A stretch of DNA of 64,000 nucleotides from Beijerinckia mobilis (lineage in GTDB: Bacteria > Pseudomonadota > Alphaproteobacteria > Rhizobiales > Beijerinckiaceae): assembly GCF_000745425.1 (NCBI RefSeq), contig NZ_JQJH01000005.1, forward strand, positions 62,001-126,000, written 5' to 3'. This document shows, in pieces, positions 18,544-27,213 of the stretch. Position numbers and translations under genes: made by a program. Position 1 is the first letter of the stretch, and the number at the start of each line of letters is the position of its first letter. The notes beneath the pieces are model-generated. The model was given only the letters and a program-made list of their open reading frames with translations, ran no database searches and was not told the origin of the DNA.

Positions 18544-18574
18544 GTCGTATGGGCGGTGGATTCGTTCATACGAC
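18544..18574. promoter_or_regulatory. Inverted repeat upstream of the sulfatase gene
   Basis: GTCGTATG and its exact complement CATACGAC are separated by 15 bases, about 140 bases upstream of the sulfatase start in an AT-richer leader. A second small palindrome, CCGAC...GTCGG, lies near 18499-18517. Either could be an operator; no regulator is assigned. Confidence 0.35.
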
Positions 18575-18712
18575 TAATGTTGTTTTGTGTCTTGAGAGTC
18601 TCTCGCATCGAGCAGGAGTATGCCTCGGGTGTGGTCAGTAATGGTTCTGAGTGTGAGGGATACATTTGTAGTTTTGTGCGTTAACACCTGATACTTTAAC
18701 GGAGTTATGAGG

Positions 18713-20533
18713 ATGTTAAACATACGGAAATCTATTTTTGCTGATAAGGCCGCGGTTCACGCGACGAAACCACGGGCACACTCTCATTTCTTGCTAACGA
18801 CGGGTATTCTGGCGCTTCTTGCGATTCCAGGCGCCGCCTTGGCTCAAAACATTCGGGGTGCGGCTACGGGGCCGACGACGGCCCCCGGTTTCGATCATCC
18901 CGGGCAATATATTCATCTGAAGGATGTCAAACCGGCGGACAATATGTATCCGGTCATGGAGCATCCGGATCAGGATAGCGCCGCAAGAGGCAAGCTCGCT
19001 GCCCTGCAACAGAAGATTGGCAAGAAGCCCAATATTTTTATTTTCCTGATGGACGATACCGGCTGGATGGATCCGGGTTTCAATGGTGGCGGGGTCGCGT
19101 TTGGCAATGCGACGCCGAATATGGACAAGCTGGCCAATGAAGGGCTGCTTCTGACGTCATCCTACTCGACGCCATCCTGTTCCCCCACGCGGGCCACCAT
19201 TCACACCGGACAGAACCCGCTTCACCACGGCATTCTGCGTCCGACGATGTATGGTGAATCTGGTGGTCTTGATGGAGCAATCACCCTGCCTGCGCTGCTC
19301 AAGAAGCAGGGCTACGTCACTATGGGGGTCGGCAAATGGCATATGGGCGAAAATCAAGGCTCATTGCCCCAGAATGTGGGTTATGATGATTATGTCGGCT
19401 TCCTCGGCGTGTCGGATATGTATACGGAATGGCGCGATATCTATTTCAATCCCGAGGTCGCATTATCACCATCACGCTTCAAAATGATGGAGAAGGAAGA
19501 CTTCGAGCACAGCGAGGTCCATTGCACGGCCGCCGACAAGACCAAATGTGAGCCCGGCAAACTGATCGACCTTGATTATATCAAGGATCTTGACCAGCAT
19601 TGGCTCTCTGTGAGCCTCGGCTTCCTCGACAAGATGAAGGACAGCAAAAAGCCTTTCTATCTCTATCACGCCACGCGTGGATGCCATTTCGACAATTATC
19701 CACCGGATAAATATGCCGGAAAGTCGATGGCCCGGACCGTGTTCAGCGACTGTATGGTGGAGATGGATGACGTCTTCGGCAAGATCGTCGACAAGCTGCA
19801 GGAAATTGGCGAACTCGACAATACGCTGATTCTCTTCCTTGGCGGCGACAATGGTCCTGAATGCGAAGTTCCTCCCCATGGGCGCACGCCGTTCCGCGGC
19901 TGCAAAGGCTCGGATTGGGAAGGGGGTGTGCGTTCGTCGACCTTCGTTTATTGGAAAGGCATGATCAAGCCGCGTCGTTCCGATGGCCTGTTCGACTTTG
20001 CCGATATCTTGCCGACAGTGGCTGATATCGCGGGTATTCCCGGCGCCAAGCTTGCCGATGAATTCCCCAAGACGACCTATATTGACGGTGTCGATCAAGC
20101 CTCCTTCCTGGTTGCCGACGAGGGTCTTTCGGCGCGCCGCAGCCGTCCCTATACGTTGAATCAATATTTCGCTGGCATACGCGTGGATGAGTTCAAATAT
20201 ATTTGGACGGGCGAAATACAGAATGCCATCGTTCAAAAAGGTGACATCGGCGGATTTAGCGGGTCGCTCTTCACGGATACGGGCGGTGCAATTCTCTTCA
20301 ACCTTTACACCAACCCTCAGGAAGACGTGAGCATCGGCATTCGTCACATCCCCATGATGATGCCCGTCATGCAAGCCGGCGCGGATTATATGCAGGAACT
20401 GGTTAAATATCCGCCTCAGTTCAAGATCGGTTTTCTTAGCAATAATCCGCCAGTCTACAACATGCTGCCAAAGGTCCAGCAATTGTTAAAGGAGAATATG
20501 GAGAAACGCGGTGTCGGCAGGGGGAACCCGTAG
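18713..20533 (+). CDS. Exported type I (formylglycine-dependent) sulfatase
   Basis: A 606-residue alkaline-phosphatase-superfamily arylsulfatase that would hydrolyse sulfate esters in the periplasm or outside. A signal peptide with an unusually long N-region (about 25 residues) ends at AALAQ near residue 45. The metal site FLMDDTGW is at about 111-118. The sulfatase signature SCSPTRATIHTG places the Cys to be converted to formylglycine at residue 156 (C-x-P-x-R). GVGKWHMGE and LGGDNGPE follow. No formylglycine-generating enzyme is nearby. The codon for M at 18713 is preferred over 18707 because GGAG lies 8 bases before the former and only 2 before the latter. The flanks are AT-richer than average and a repeat copy follows, so acquisition by transfer is possible. 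The substrate is unknown. Confidence 0.9.
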   Translation: MLNIRKSIFADKAAVHATKPRAHSHFLLTTGILALLAIPGAALAQNIRGAATGPTTAPGFDHPGQYIHLKDVKPADNMYPVMEHPDQDSAARGKLAALQQKIGKKPNIFIFLMDDTGWMDPGFNGGGVAFGNATPNMDKLANEGLLLTSSYSTPSCSPTRATIHTGQNPLHHGILRPTMYGESGGLDGAITLPALLKKQGYVTMGVGKWHMGENQGSLPQNVGYDDYVGFLGVSDMYTEWRDIYFNPEVALSPSRFKMMEKEDFEHSEVHCTAADKTKCEPGKLIDLDYIKDLDQHWLSVSLGFLDKMKDSKKPFYLYHATRGCHFDNYPPDKYAGKSMARTVFSDCMVEMDDVFGKIVDKLQEIGELDNTLILFLGGDNGPECEVPPHGRTPFRGCKGSDWEGGVRSSTFVYWKGMIKPRRSDGLFDFADILPTVADIAGIPGAKLADEFPKTTYIDGVDQASFLVADEGLSARRSRPYTLNQYFAGIRVDEFKYIWTGEIQNAIVQKGDIGGFSGSLFTDTGGAILFNLYTNPQEDVSIGIRHIPMMMPVMQAGADYMQELVKYPPQFKIGFLSNNPPVYNMLPKVQQLLKENMEKRGVGRGNP

Positions 20534-20548
20534 CCGGAACCCGTCCCC

Positions 20549-20650
20549 TAGAGCATTTTCCGATAATGTTGAATCGCGACGCGATTCCATCATTTTGAAA
20601 ATACTCTAATTTTCTTTCGCGGAGCGTTTCCGGATATATCTGAAACGCTC
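20549..20650 (+). repeat. Dispersed two-hairpin repeat, copy F (best example)
   Basis: The first hairpin has outer arms TAGAGCATTTTC and GAAAATACTCTA enclosing GAATCGCgacGCGATTC (20549-20608). The second is GGAGCGTTTCCGGATATATCTGAAACGCTC (20621-20650). This is the reference copy for the family found at nine sites in the window. Confidence 0.8.
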
Positions 20651-20665
20651 TAGCGTCAGAGAACC

Positions 20666-20710
20666 AAGGCCGCGCTGGCATCTGATGAGGCCAGCGCGGC
20701 CTTTCTATTT
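20666..20710 (+). terminator. Rho-independent terminator after the sulfatase gene
   Basis: AAGGCCGCGCTGG and CCAGCGCGGCCTT form a 13-bp GC-rich stem around an 11-base loop, followed by TCTATTT. It lies between the convergent sulfatase and esterase genes and probably ends both transcripts. Confidence 0.8.
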
Positions 20711-20819
20711 CAGGTTTTGACCGTTGTCGGGCAAGCTCCAGGAAGCCGGAAATAGCAGGCTATAATTGGGGTCTTATCAAGCATCGCAGAAGGAAGATCC
20801 TGCCTTACCGATTTGCTTG

Positions 20820-22169
20820 TCAGGCTGCTTCCGCCCGGGCGAGCCGGTGGTGGAGGAAGAAGCGGATCATTTCCCGGCTGGCGTCGGGACCGCGCGGCTC
20901 GGTAAAGGAACCACCGGAACCGCCTGACCACGCATGGCCAGCACCGTGCAGGATCCATTGTTCCAGCATAGGCTGTCCTATTTTGTCCGTCTCGACAATA
21001 TGAGTATAGGCGAGGCCGCTTGCCGTTTTGGCTTCGTGGACTTTCTTCGCCAGATTGGCATGCGCCTTGGCCTGTGCGATGACATAAGTTCCATTGATGG
21101 GATGGACGGTTGTATCCGCATCGCCGTGAAACACGATGGTCGGCATGGCGATGATGCCGCCCGCGCGATCCGTGCCTTCGTCATGCGTCGGATGACCGCC
21201 CTGCCGCATGGCGGTAAGGGCGGAAACCATGTCGCGGGCCGCGCCGCAGGCGAGGCCCGAATGGACGCCGATGGCGGCATAAAGATCGGGATAGACACGC
21301 CCCATGATGGCAGCCGCTGCGCCGCCGGCGGAAAGCCCGGCGACGTAGACGCGTGTGGCATCGATCACATGTGTTTCCATGATCTGCCGGGTGATACCGG
21401 CAATCAGCGATGCCTCGCCATGGTCACGCAACTGGTTGCCGTGGTTGAACCAGTTCCAGCATTTGGTGATGTTGGCCGATTGCGGCTGCGCTGGATAGGC
21501 GACGAGGAAGCTCTGCTCTTCCGCCACCTCGTTCATATGCGTACCGGTTGCGAAATCATCCGGTGATTGCGAGCATCCATGCAGCATAATGACGAGCGGC
21601 ACCGCCTTGCCGCTGTAATGGCTGGGGATGTAAAGTTTGTATGTGCGGCTTCCCGCGACATTGGCGAATGTATGGGCCTCGAACAGCCCGTGCTTGTGGA
21701 CGGGGATATGTGCTGGCCGCGTTGAAAAATCGTGCGTCGGATGTTCCTTTGGCTCTCTATGTGTGGCGGCTATGGCCGCATTGGGGCGTGGCAAATCCCG
21801 GGCCATCGGCGATGGTATTGTGGGGTTGCCGATGGCTGATGGCGTCCGGCTCGGGGCTGGCGTTTCAACGGATGTGGGTGGGACGGGGGCGGAGGAAACC
21901 CGTGCTTCCGGCGGCTTCCGCAGGGCGGCCATCTCCGGTGCTGATGCCGCTGTAACAGGAGAGACCACTTTCGTGCGTATCTCCGTGGATTCTCGCTTCA
22001 GCTCGTTTATTCCCTGCGGCTCGGCCTGCTCGGGCTCTGATCCTTCGAAAGGGGAGGATGGGGAGGCGCTGAGCAAAGCCTTGCCGATGATGCCAAAAGC
22101 CGTCTTGAGCTTTCCCTTGAGCGCGAAATCCGCGGCTTCCTTGAGATCGGAGGCAGTGGGAAGAGGCAT
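20820..22169 (-). CDS. PHB depolymerase family esterase with long disordered N-terminus
   Basis: A 449-residue alpha/beta hydrolase of the PHB depolymerase/LpqC esterase family. The catalytic half spans about 160-445: oxyanion site MLHGCSQSPDDFA at 195-207, nucleophile Ser280 in GLSAGGAAA, FHGDADTTVHP carrying the probable acid, and HGAGHAWSGG carrying the catalytic His. Residues 1-35 look helical (DLKEAADFALKGKLKTAFG) and 36-155 are Pro/Ser/Thr/Glu-rich and likely disordered. No signal peptide is visible, so it may act inside the cell on PHB granules or short acyl esters. ATG 22169 follows AGGAG by a proper distance; the open frame further upstream has no such site. It may be cotranscribed with the upstream transglycosylase (140-base gap). 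Confidence 0.85.
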   Translation of the reverse strand: MPLPTASDLKEAADFALKGKLKTAFGIIGKALLSASPSSPFEGSEPEQAEPQGINELKRESTEIRTKVVSPVTAASAPEMAALRKPPEARVSSAPVPPTSVETPAPSRTPSAIGNPTIPSPMARDLPRPNAAIAATHREPKEHPTHDFSTRPAHIPVHKHGLFEAHTFANVAGSRTYKLYIPSHYSGKAVPLVIMLHGCSQSPDDFATGTHMNEVAEEQSFLVAYPAQPQSANITKCWNWFNHGNQLRDHGEASLIAGITRQIMETHVIDATRVYVAGLSAGGAAAAIMGRVYPDLYAAIGVHSGLACGAARDMVSALTAMRQGGHPTHDEGTDRAGGIIAMPTIVFHGDADTTVHPINGTYVIAQAKAHANLAKKVHEAKTASGLAYTHIVETDKIGQPMLEQWILHGAGHAWSGGSGGSFTEPRGPDASREMIRFFLHHRLARAEAA

Positions 22170-22309
22170 TGACGAACTCCTGTAATCGGTCATCGGTGCG
22201 GTGGAATCCGGATAATGGCGCTCCGTTTTCCACCAAAAGGAGGCACCTTTTGGCGAGAAAGCGCAGACAAGGAAGCGGTGTCGATGGAATATGAGGATAT
22301 CAATCCGCT

Positions 22310-23248
22310 TCAATGACTTTGGTCGAGGCGAGTCGCGAAATAGGCGATTGTCCGCGAATAGACATCGGCTTTGTTCCATTCCTTGATGACCGGAAAATTC
22401 GGTTCACCCGGCGCCCAGCCCGCGCCGCGTTTCCAGCCATGCTGGGCGAGGAAATTGGCGGTTGAGGCGAGAACATCCGGGACGTCATGAATCAGATCGC
22501 GTCGGCCATTGCCGTTGAAATCGACGGCATATTTAAAATAGGAAGATGGCATGAACTGGGTCTGACCAATTTCTCCGGCCCAGGCACCATGCATTGCCGA
22601 GGCTGGAAGATCGCCGCGCTGGACGACGCGCAATCCGTAGAGAAGCTCCTCCTGAAACATGGGCGACCGGCGGCAATCGAACGCGAGCGTGGCCAGAGCG
22701 CGAAAGGTTGGCGTATTGCCGTTGACGGCGCCGAAATCGGTCTCGAGTCCCCAGATCGCGACGATGATCGGCGCCGGCACACCGAATTGTTCCTCGATCC
22801 GGTTGAAGGTGCCGGCATATTGTTTGATGAGGGTCGCGCCCTTGCGCAGGCGGTAGCTGTTCACCATCCGGCTGGAGAATTGCTCGAAACTCTGCTTGAA
22901 AACGTGCTGTCCATGATCCTTGGACACGATTTTCGGGTCATAAGCGACATTATCGAGCGCGCTAGATATGGCTGCTGCGGAAATACCCTCAGCCGAGGCC
23001 GTGTGTCGCATGTCTTCCATAAAGGCGTCGAAGCCGCGCGGATCGCGGCATGTGGCGGCCTCCGCCGGGGCGGCGCCGAACATGAGACCGACGAGAGCCG
23101 CCAGTCCACCGAGTATTGCCGCTCCATGAAGCGAATGTTTTTTTAAAGATCCCGATTTGCCCTCCGGCGAGCCGGAAAAAGCCGTGATCGCTTTGGCGCG
23201 GCGCGGCAACCGGGCGACAGGGTTCATGACCGGGTTCAGGGCGGACAT
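22310..23248 (-). CDS. Lytic murein transglycosylase (MltB/SLT family)
   Basis: A 312-residue periplasmic enzyme that cleaves the MurNAc-GlcNAc bond of peptidoglycan to form 1,6-anhydro ends. A hydrophobic signal segment at 40-65 ends APAEAA and is followed by Cys67; this cysteine is not in a classical lipobox, so it is likely soluble or loosely anchored. The catalytic Glu169 is in IWGLETDFGA, and the family signature GAWAGEIGQTQFMPSSY follows near 218-234, then DFNGNGRRDLIHDVPD. AAGGAG lies 9 bases before ATG 23248. The N-terminal 40 residues are Arg/Lys-rich and precede the hydrophobic core, an unusually long N-region. Confidence 0.92.
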   Translation of the reverse strand: MSALNPVMNPVARLPRRAKAITAFSGSPEGKSGSLKKHSLHGAAILGGLAALVGLMFGAAPAEAATCRDPRGFDAFMEDMRHTASAEGISAAAISSALDNVAYDPKIVSKDHGQHVFKQSFEQFSSRMVNSYRLRKGATLIKQYAGTFNRIEEQFGVPAPIIVAIWGLETDFGAVNGNTPTFRALATLAFDCRRSPMFQEELLYGLRVVQRGDLPASAMHGAWAGEIGQTQFMPSSYFKYAVDFNGNGRRDLIHDVPDVLASTANFLAQHGWKRGAGWAPGEPNFPVIKEWNKADVYSRTIAYFATRLDQSH

Positions 23249-24260
23249 CAGGTGAACTCCTTAAAAGCTGGGCCTAAAATAAGGGCTACGGCGGAACCAA
23301 GAATCGACGCGTCTCCCGATCGTCGCTCTGAGATCTTGTCTCATATACCATCATTCCGAGAGAATGAGGTGATACACTCTTGCAAATCATCGGAAGGGAG
23401 CGATCGGCAAGAACGGAACCCGGAATTCAGATATACCAGGTCTCAATGATCATGCTGCGGTCATCATGATCTGGCGAGGCCTGCTCGGCGTTCGTGTCAG
23501 ATTCTCGGATTCCCATGAAAGTTGCGTGAATTATCTTTGGCTTAAAATGGGTGAATGGTTGTCGTATGTCTGAAAGATTTAGAACGTTTCGGATCTATCC
23601 GGAAACGCTCCGCTAAAAATTACAGTATTTTCAATATCATGGTGCTGTAAAACGATCCGGCATCCCCGAAAAATGCTCTAGCCATTTGCCAAGTAAGGGA
23701 GAATGAATTGTATCAGTCTCTGATGCATTCCGTCTCGGTTTGATGCGCCCCTTTGGAATTTTCTTTCGGAGGCTTCCCCTTTGTGGGGGAGGGGCTTTGG
23801 CTGAGCGCCATGCATTGGTGTCGGGAGTGTTGCATTGGGAGCGTCAGAGGGCACTCTTACAAATTTGCGCATGACATGAGCGGTTGTTCAATGCGCGTGA
23901 TTGGATGCCCCATCCTCCTCTTATCGTTCGCTTTGTATCAATTCCCTTTTGCCGTTTCCCCGGCATCCTCCCTCGGCATGGTTGAGGCGTCTGAGATTAT
24001 TTTCCACTCATAGAAGGAGATAAGCGGGAGCAAAGGGAGTTTTTCATTGCCCGGGGGCAGCGTTGTGCGTTACGTGTCAGTGCAAGGATAAACAAACAAG
24101 AGTTCGGCGGCCTTGTTACGATATCCCGCCTTGATGGAGCGGCTTGATAATGGCCCCCAATCCCTCGCCTTTTACGCTCGGTCATCATATTTCCGTCGCG
24201 ATTTCGGCGGTGAAGTCGTTAGGCTCTCGCAGGAAAAATGGCGACGAATGCGGACAGTCC
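23249..24260. other. 1-kb intergenic region with repeat copy
   Basis: The interval upstream of the transglycosylase and downstream of the cyclic-nucleotide-binding gene contains repeat copy G (23581-23680). It is AT-richer than the genes. Short frames, such as an 86-codon one at 23753-24013, have no ribosome binding site or motif and are not called. The promoter of the transglycosylase is expected near 23260-23350. Confidence 0.5.
23581..23680 (-). repeat. Dispersed two-hairpin repeat, copy G (inverted)
   Basis: AACGTTTCGG...CCGGAAACGCTC (about 23583-23611) precedes a degenerate CAGTATTTTC...GAAAAATGCTCT half ending at 23679. The order of halves is reversed relative to 20549-20650. The inner palindrome of the second half is decayed. 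Confidence 0.7.
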
Positions 24261-24710
24261 TCAGGCGGCGCTATTGATCCGTGTCAGTTTGAATTCGCGT
24301 GTCATTTCATGCAAGGCTTCAACGAACATATCCTGCAGAAAGGTGGCGGCGCCTGGATCCTCCTTCAGGAATTCCTGGAACGACAGACGGGAAATGAACA
24401 GAGCGCTCGTCATCTCGTTGGCGATGGCGGTCGCTGGCCGGTAAATCGGCAGGAATAGGGCTTTGATGCCGACGATTGTACCAGGTCCGACACAGGTTGG
24501 AATGTCATCGGCTGACTTGCGGATAAGATTCAGGGAACCGGTTCTGATGAGATAGCTGCCATGTGAGGCGTCGCCTTCACGAAACAGAAGGTCACGTGGC
24601 AGAAACAGACGTGACTCGGTGCATTTTGCAAGCCTGCGTAGACGCGTGTAATCGAATCCGGAAAAAACCGGGACATTGGCGAGATCATCGATCTCGTTGG
24701 CAAATTCCAT
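24261..24710 (-). CDS. Cyclic-nucleotide-binding domain protein without DNA-binding domain
   Basis: A 149-residue protein consisting of a single CRP-type beta-roll (residues about 10-135). NVPVFSGFDYTRLRRLA at the start and REGDASHGSYLIRTGSLNLI are typical of the fold. The canonical phosphate-binding cassette (GE..L....RSA) is not well kept: the segment reads GTIVGIKALFLPIYRPATA. It may therefore not bind cAMP, or may bind another ligand. There is no helix-turn-helix after the domain. ATG 24710 follows GGGAG at 11 bases and gives a standard N-terminus; the frame is open to 24881. It lies 300 bases downstream of the response regulator on the same strand, so it might act in the same signalling path. 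Confidence 0.7.
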   Translation of the reverse strand: MEFANEIDDLANVPVFSGFDYTRLRRLAKCTESRLFLPRDLLFREGDASHGSYLIRTGSLNLIRKSADDIPTCVGPGTIVGIKALFLPIYRPATAIANEMTSALFISRLSFQEFLKEDPGAATFLQDMFVEALHEMTREFKLTRINSAA

Positions 24711-25007
24711 CGCTTGTGTCACTCCCCTGCGTGCTGGAAACACGGCCGAGGTGGATGTTCGTGTTTCGTGCGATGGAGTGATTGTCTGCGTTTTCCTTCC
24801 TTCCAGCAAGCGCTGAATCGCCGCCGAAGGCCGCTCCCGCCGCGTGCCGTAAGCCTCACGCAACGCCCGCATCAGTCTCACGCAAGTTCGACCAAACTTA
24901 GGACAAGACCCGGGACGGCGCCGACGATTGCAGGGCTGATTGCTTGCCGCAATCGGCTGGAATGATTACCGCCGGAGACGGAGGTTACAGATTACAGGCA
25001 AGGGTGG

Positions 25008-25694
25008 TTAAGGCACGAGTTTGTATCCGCCGGTTTCTGTAATCAGCAATTGGGCTTTGGTGGGGTCTTCCTCGATCTTCTGGCGTAGCCGGTAGATATG
25101 CGTTTCCAGCGTATGCGTCGTGACATTGGCATTGTAGCCCCAGACTTCACGCAGAAGCACGTCGCGTGTGACGACATTCTGGCCGGCCCGATAGAGGAAG
25201 CGAAGGATGGCGGTTTCCTTCTCGGTCAGGCGCAGCTTGGTGCCTTTGTCGTTGATGAGATGTTTGGCGCCCGGCTGGAATGTATAATGACCGATGCGGA
25301 ACATCGCTTCGTCGCTGCTTTCATGCTGGCGCAGATGCGCGCGGATGCGGGCGAGCAGGACGGCAAAGCGGAACGGCTTGGTGACGTAATCATTGGCCCC
25401 GGCATCGAGACCCTGGACCGTATCGCCCTCCGAATCATGGCCGGTGAGCATGATGATGGGATTTTTGAAGCCTTCCTGCCGCATCTCCTTGACGGCGTCG
25501 CGTCCGTCCTTGTCGGGCAGGCCGACATCCATGAGCACGACGTCCGGTGTTTCATGCTGAATGAGCGTCAGGGCCTGCTGCGCGCTCGCGGCTTCCAGAA
25601 TGGCAAATTCCGGGTGAAGAGCGAATTGTTCGGCGAGCGCTGCGCGAAGATCGTTGTCATCATCGACGATGAGGATCTTGAGAACCTGCGACAT
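25008..25694 (-). CDS. OmpR/PhoB-family response regulator
   Basis: A 228-residue two-component transcription factor. The receiver domain (about 5-120) has the acidic pocket DDD at 11-13, the phospho-acceptor Asp56 in VLMDVGLP, Thr in MLTGHD and the conserved Lys in YVTKPFRF near 106. The winged-helix DNA-binding domain (about 130-228) ends THTLETHIYRLRQKI...GGYKLVP. No histidine kinase is adjacent, so it is an orphan in this window. Very similar regulators ending GGYKLVP are widespread in alphaproteobacteria, but I do not assign a symbol. The following gene on the strand is the cyclic-nucleotide-binding protein. Confidence 0.92.
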   Translation of the reverse strand: MSQVLKILIVDDDNDLRAALAEQFALHPEFAILEAASAQQALTLIQHETPDVVLMDVGLPDKDGRDAVKEMRQEGFKNPIIMLTGHDSEGDTVQGLDAGANDYVTKPFRFAVLLARIRAHLRQHESSDEAMFRIGHYTFQPGAKHLINDKGTKLRLTEKETAILRFLYRAGQNVVTRDVLLREVWGYNANVTTHTLETHIYRLRQKIEEDPTKAQLLITETGGYKLVP

Positions 25695-25777
25695 GAAGAA
25701 AGTCCTTGACGAGAGTGTTCTTGGTTCGGGCGCTCAGGAGGATCGGGCGTGAGCCGAAGGGTTCGAGAGCCGGCTGA

Positions 25778-25870
25778 AGTGTTTCGGATGGAGCCGGAAA
25801 GGTCCGCTAAAACAATCGGAGCCTTTTCCGCTTCGCGGGAATCGTCAGAAACTTTGAAAAGCTTGAAAAT
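25778..25870 (-). repeat. Dispersed repeat, copy H (decayed)
   Basis: AGTGTTTCGG...CCGGAAAGG resembles the GCGTTTC hairpin, and GAGCCTTTTCC...GCTTCGCGGGAATC...TTGAAAAGC the GCATTTTC half, in the inverted order. Many arm positions are mutated. Confidence 0.5.
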
Positions 25871-26049
25871 TCATTCATTTTTTAAGTGGGTGCCGTTCGA
25901 ATCCATCCCAGGCTTGGCTGCGTCCTGTCGGAAAGTGGATTAGAATTTCTGGAAATTTTGTGTATTTACAGGTAATTAGATGGTCGTTCATGAGCGCGGC
26001 CGATCAAACGATGCCCGGGAACAGGCGGCCATCTCGTTGAACCGCTTCC

Positions 26050-26217
26050 TTAGGCATCTTTCTGATCCTTCTCTTTCTTAAAAGCAGCGCCGATGCGGAA
26101 TGCCGCCTTGCGCCTGGGGGGTGAGCGCTGGCCCCATCGTGCCAGCCGGCGCTTTCCCTCGGAGGAAAGCAGCCGCAAAATCTGCGCTTTTCGTCCCAAT
26201 CTTGTCGAAAATACCAT
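26050..26217 (-). CDS. Candidate 55-residue basic microprotein
   Basis: ATG 26217 to TAA 26050 encodes 55 residues, strongly basic (Lys/Arg about a third), with an amphipathic start (AQILRLLSSEGKRRLARW) and a Lys-rich end (FKKEKDQKDA). Composition and codon use look protein-like, more so than the competing frames in this otherwise empty interval. There is no ribosome binding site in front of the ATG, so the start or the gene itself is doubtful. No family is recognised; a small nucleic-acid-binding protein is one possibility. Confidence 0.3.
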   Translation of the reverse strand: MVFSTRLGRKAQILRLLSSEGKRRLARWGQRSPPRRKAAFRIGAAFKKEKDQKDA

Positions 26218-26604
26218 TGATCAGATGTGGTGGAAGAAAATTTCCAGCCGATTCGATGAGGAGGAAACGAAAATGATGGCAAATCCTGATGAGCGATAGG
26301 CGCTGAAGTTAGGCGATTGGGTTTAGTCGTTGCCCGGGAAATCTGTCCAGACCATGATCTGCTCTGGAACGAAGCCAATTTTCAAACCTGCGTGTCCTCT
26401 GCCAGATGTAGACCCGCCGCACGCTAAAAATTAAGAAGATGTCTGCCTTTTCGCCAGGGTTTCGCTCGGCATTCGAGCGATAATGGATAAACCCCTGTCA
26501 CAAGCCCAAAAGGCCTCATGTTTCCTCCACGATTTCCTGCCCGTTGTTATGGAATGGGTAAAGCCGTGCTTGATCTCTCATCCAAACCTTTGCGGCGGTC
26601 ATTC

Positions 26605-27198
26605 ATGCCGAAAAAGAGACCTATCTCAGCCTTGTCCCGGATTGTGGCGAGGCCGGTGCCGGGTGGCGACCGGTGGAAGGGACGGCTGCATGCAGGATTT
26701 CTGGTTCTGCCCTGTGCCCTTGGCCGCGCTGGCGTCGTGACGGATAAGCGCGAAGGCGATCATGCCTCGCCGCGAGGGGATTTTTCTCTGCTCGGGGGCT
26801 TTTTTCGTTCCGACCGTTTGCGTCGGCCAGCTTGCAGGCTGGCGCTGCGGCCATTACGGCGGGAAATGGGCTGGTGCGATGACGCAGATAGCTTTCTCTA
26901 CAATCGCCCCATGATCCTTTCGTTGGCGGAGTTCTCCGTCGGCCCGCTCGCAGGCGGTCCACGCCACGAGGTGATGTGGCGCAAGGATTCTCTCTACGAC
27001 ATCGTATTCCAGCTCGATCACAACCAAAACCCGCGCATGCGCGGTCGCGGCAGCGCGATCTTTCTCCATTGCGCGCGTCCGGATCCTGCGCGTCCAGGGC
27101 AATTTGCTCCGACTGAAGGATGTGTCGCGCTGCCTTTGCCGGTCTTGCGTAAATTGCTGCCGCTGCTTGCCCCGCATTGCCGGTTGCGGATTGGCTGA
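26605..27198 (+). CDS. L,D-transpeptidase (YkuD) domain protein
   Basis: A 197-residue protein carrying a YkuD catalytic domain. Such enzymes form 3-3 peptidoglycan cross-links or attach proteins to the wall through a catalytic Cys. The signature is visible near the C-terminus: AIFLHCARPD with His155, then PTEGCVALP with Cys173, the usual spacing. The KREGDHASPRGDF stretch at about 48-60 is the conserved substrate-side loop of the family. No signal peptide or membrane anchor is seen from ATG 26605; an upstream in-frame start at 26518 adds no clear export signal. Export is therefore unexplained. It converges on yggS with a 15-base gap. Confidence 0.8.
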   Translation: MPKKRPISALSRIVARPVPGGDRWKGRLHAGFLVLPCALGRAGVVTDKREGDHASPRGDFSLLGGFFRSDRLRRPACRLALRPLRREMGWCDDADSFLYNRPMILSLAEFSVGPLAGGPRHEVMWRKDSLYDIVFQLDHNQNPRMRGRGSAIFLHCARPDPARPGQFAPTEGCVALPLPVLRKLLPLLAPHCRLRIG

Positions 27199-27213
27199 TC
27201 CGGCTGGCCTGTT

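Larger units (their letters stand above)
25695..26604. other. Intergenic region with decayed repeat and a microORF candidate
   Basis: Nine hundred bases between the response regulator and the transpeptidase gene. They hold degenerate repeat copy H (25778-25870) and a 55-codon leftward frame at 26050-26217 described separately. A T-arm-like word near 25890-25905 does not extend to a tRNA cloverleaf. No other gene is supported. Confidence 0.45.

Noticed and set aside
25880-25930. A T-arm-like word (GTTCGAATCC) suggesting a tRNA gene
   Set aside because: The flanks do not pair into an acceptor stem, D-arm or anticodon arm, and the surrounding sequence is a decayed repeat.
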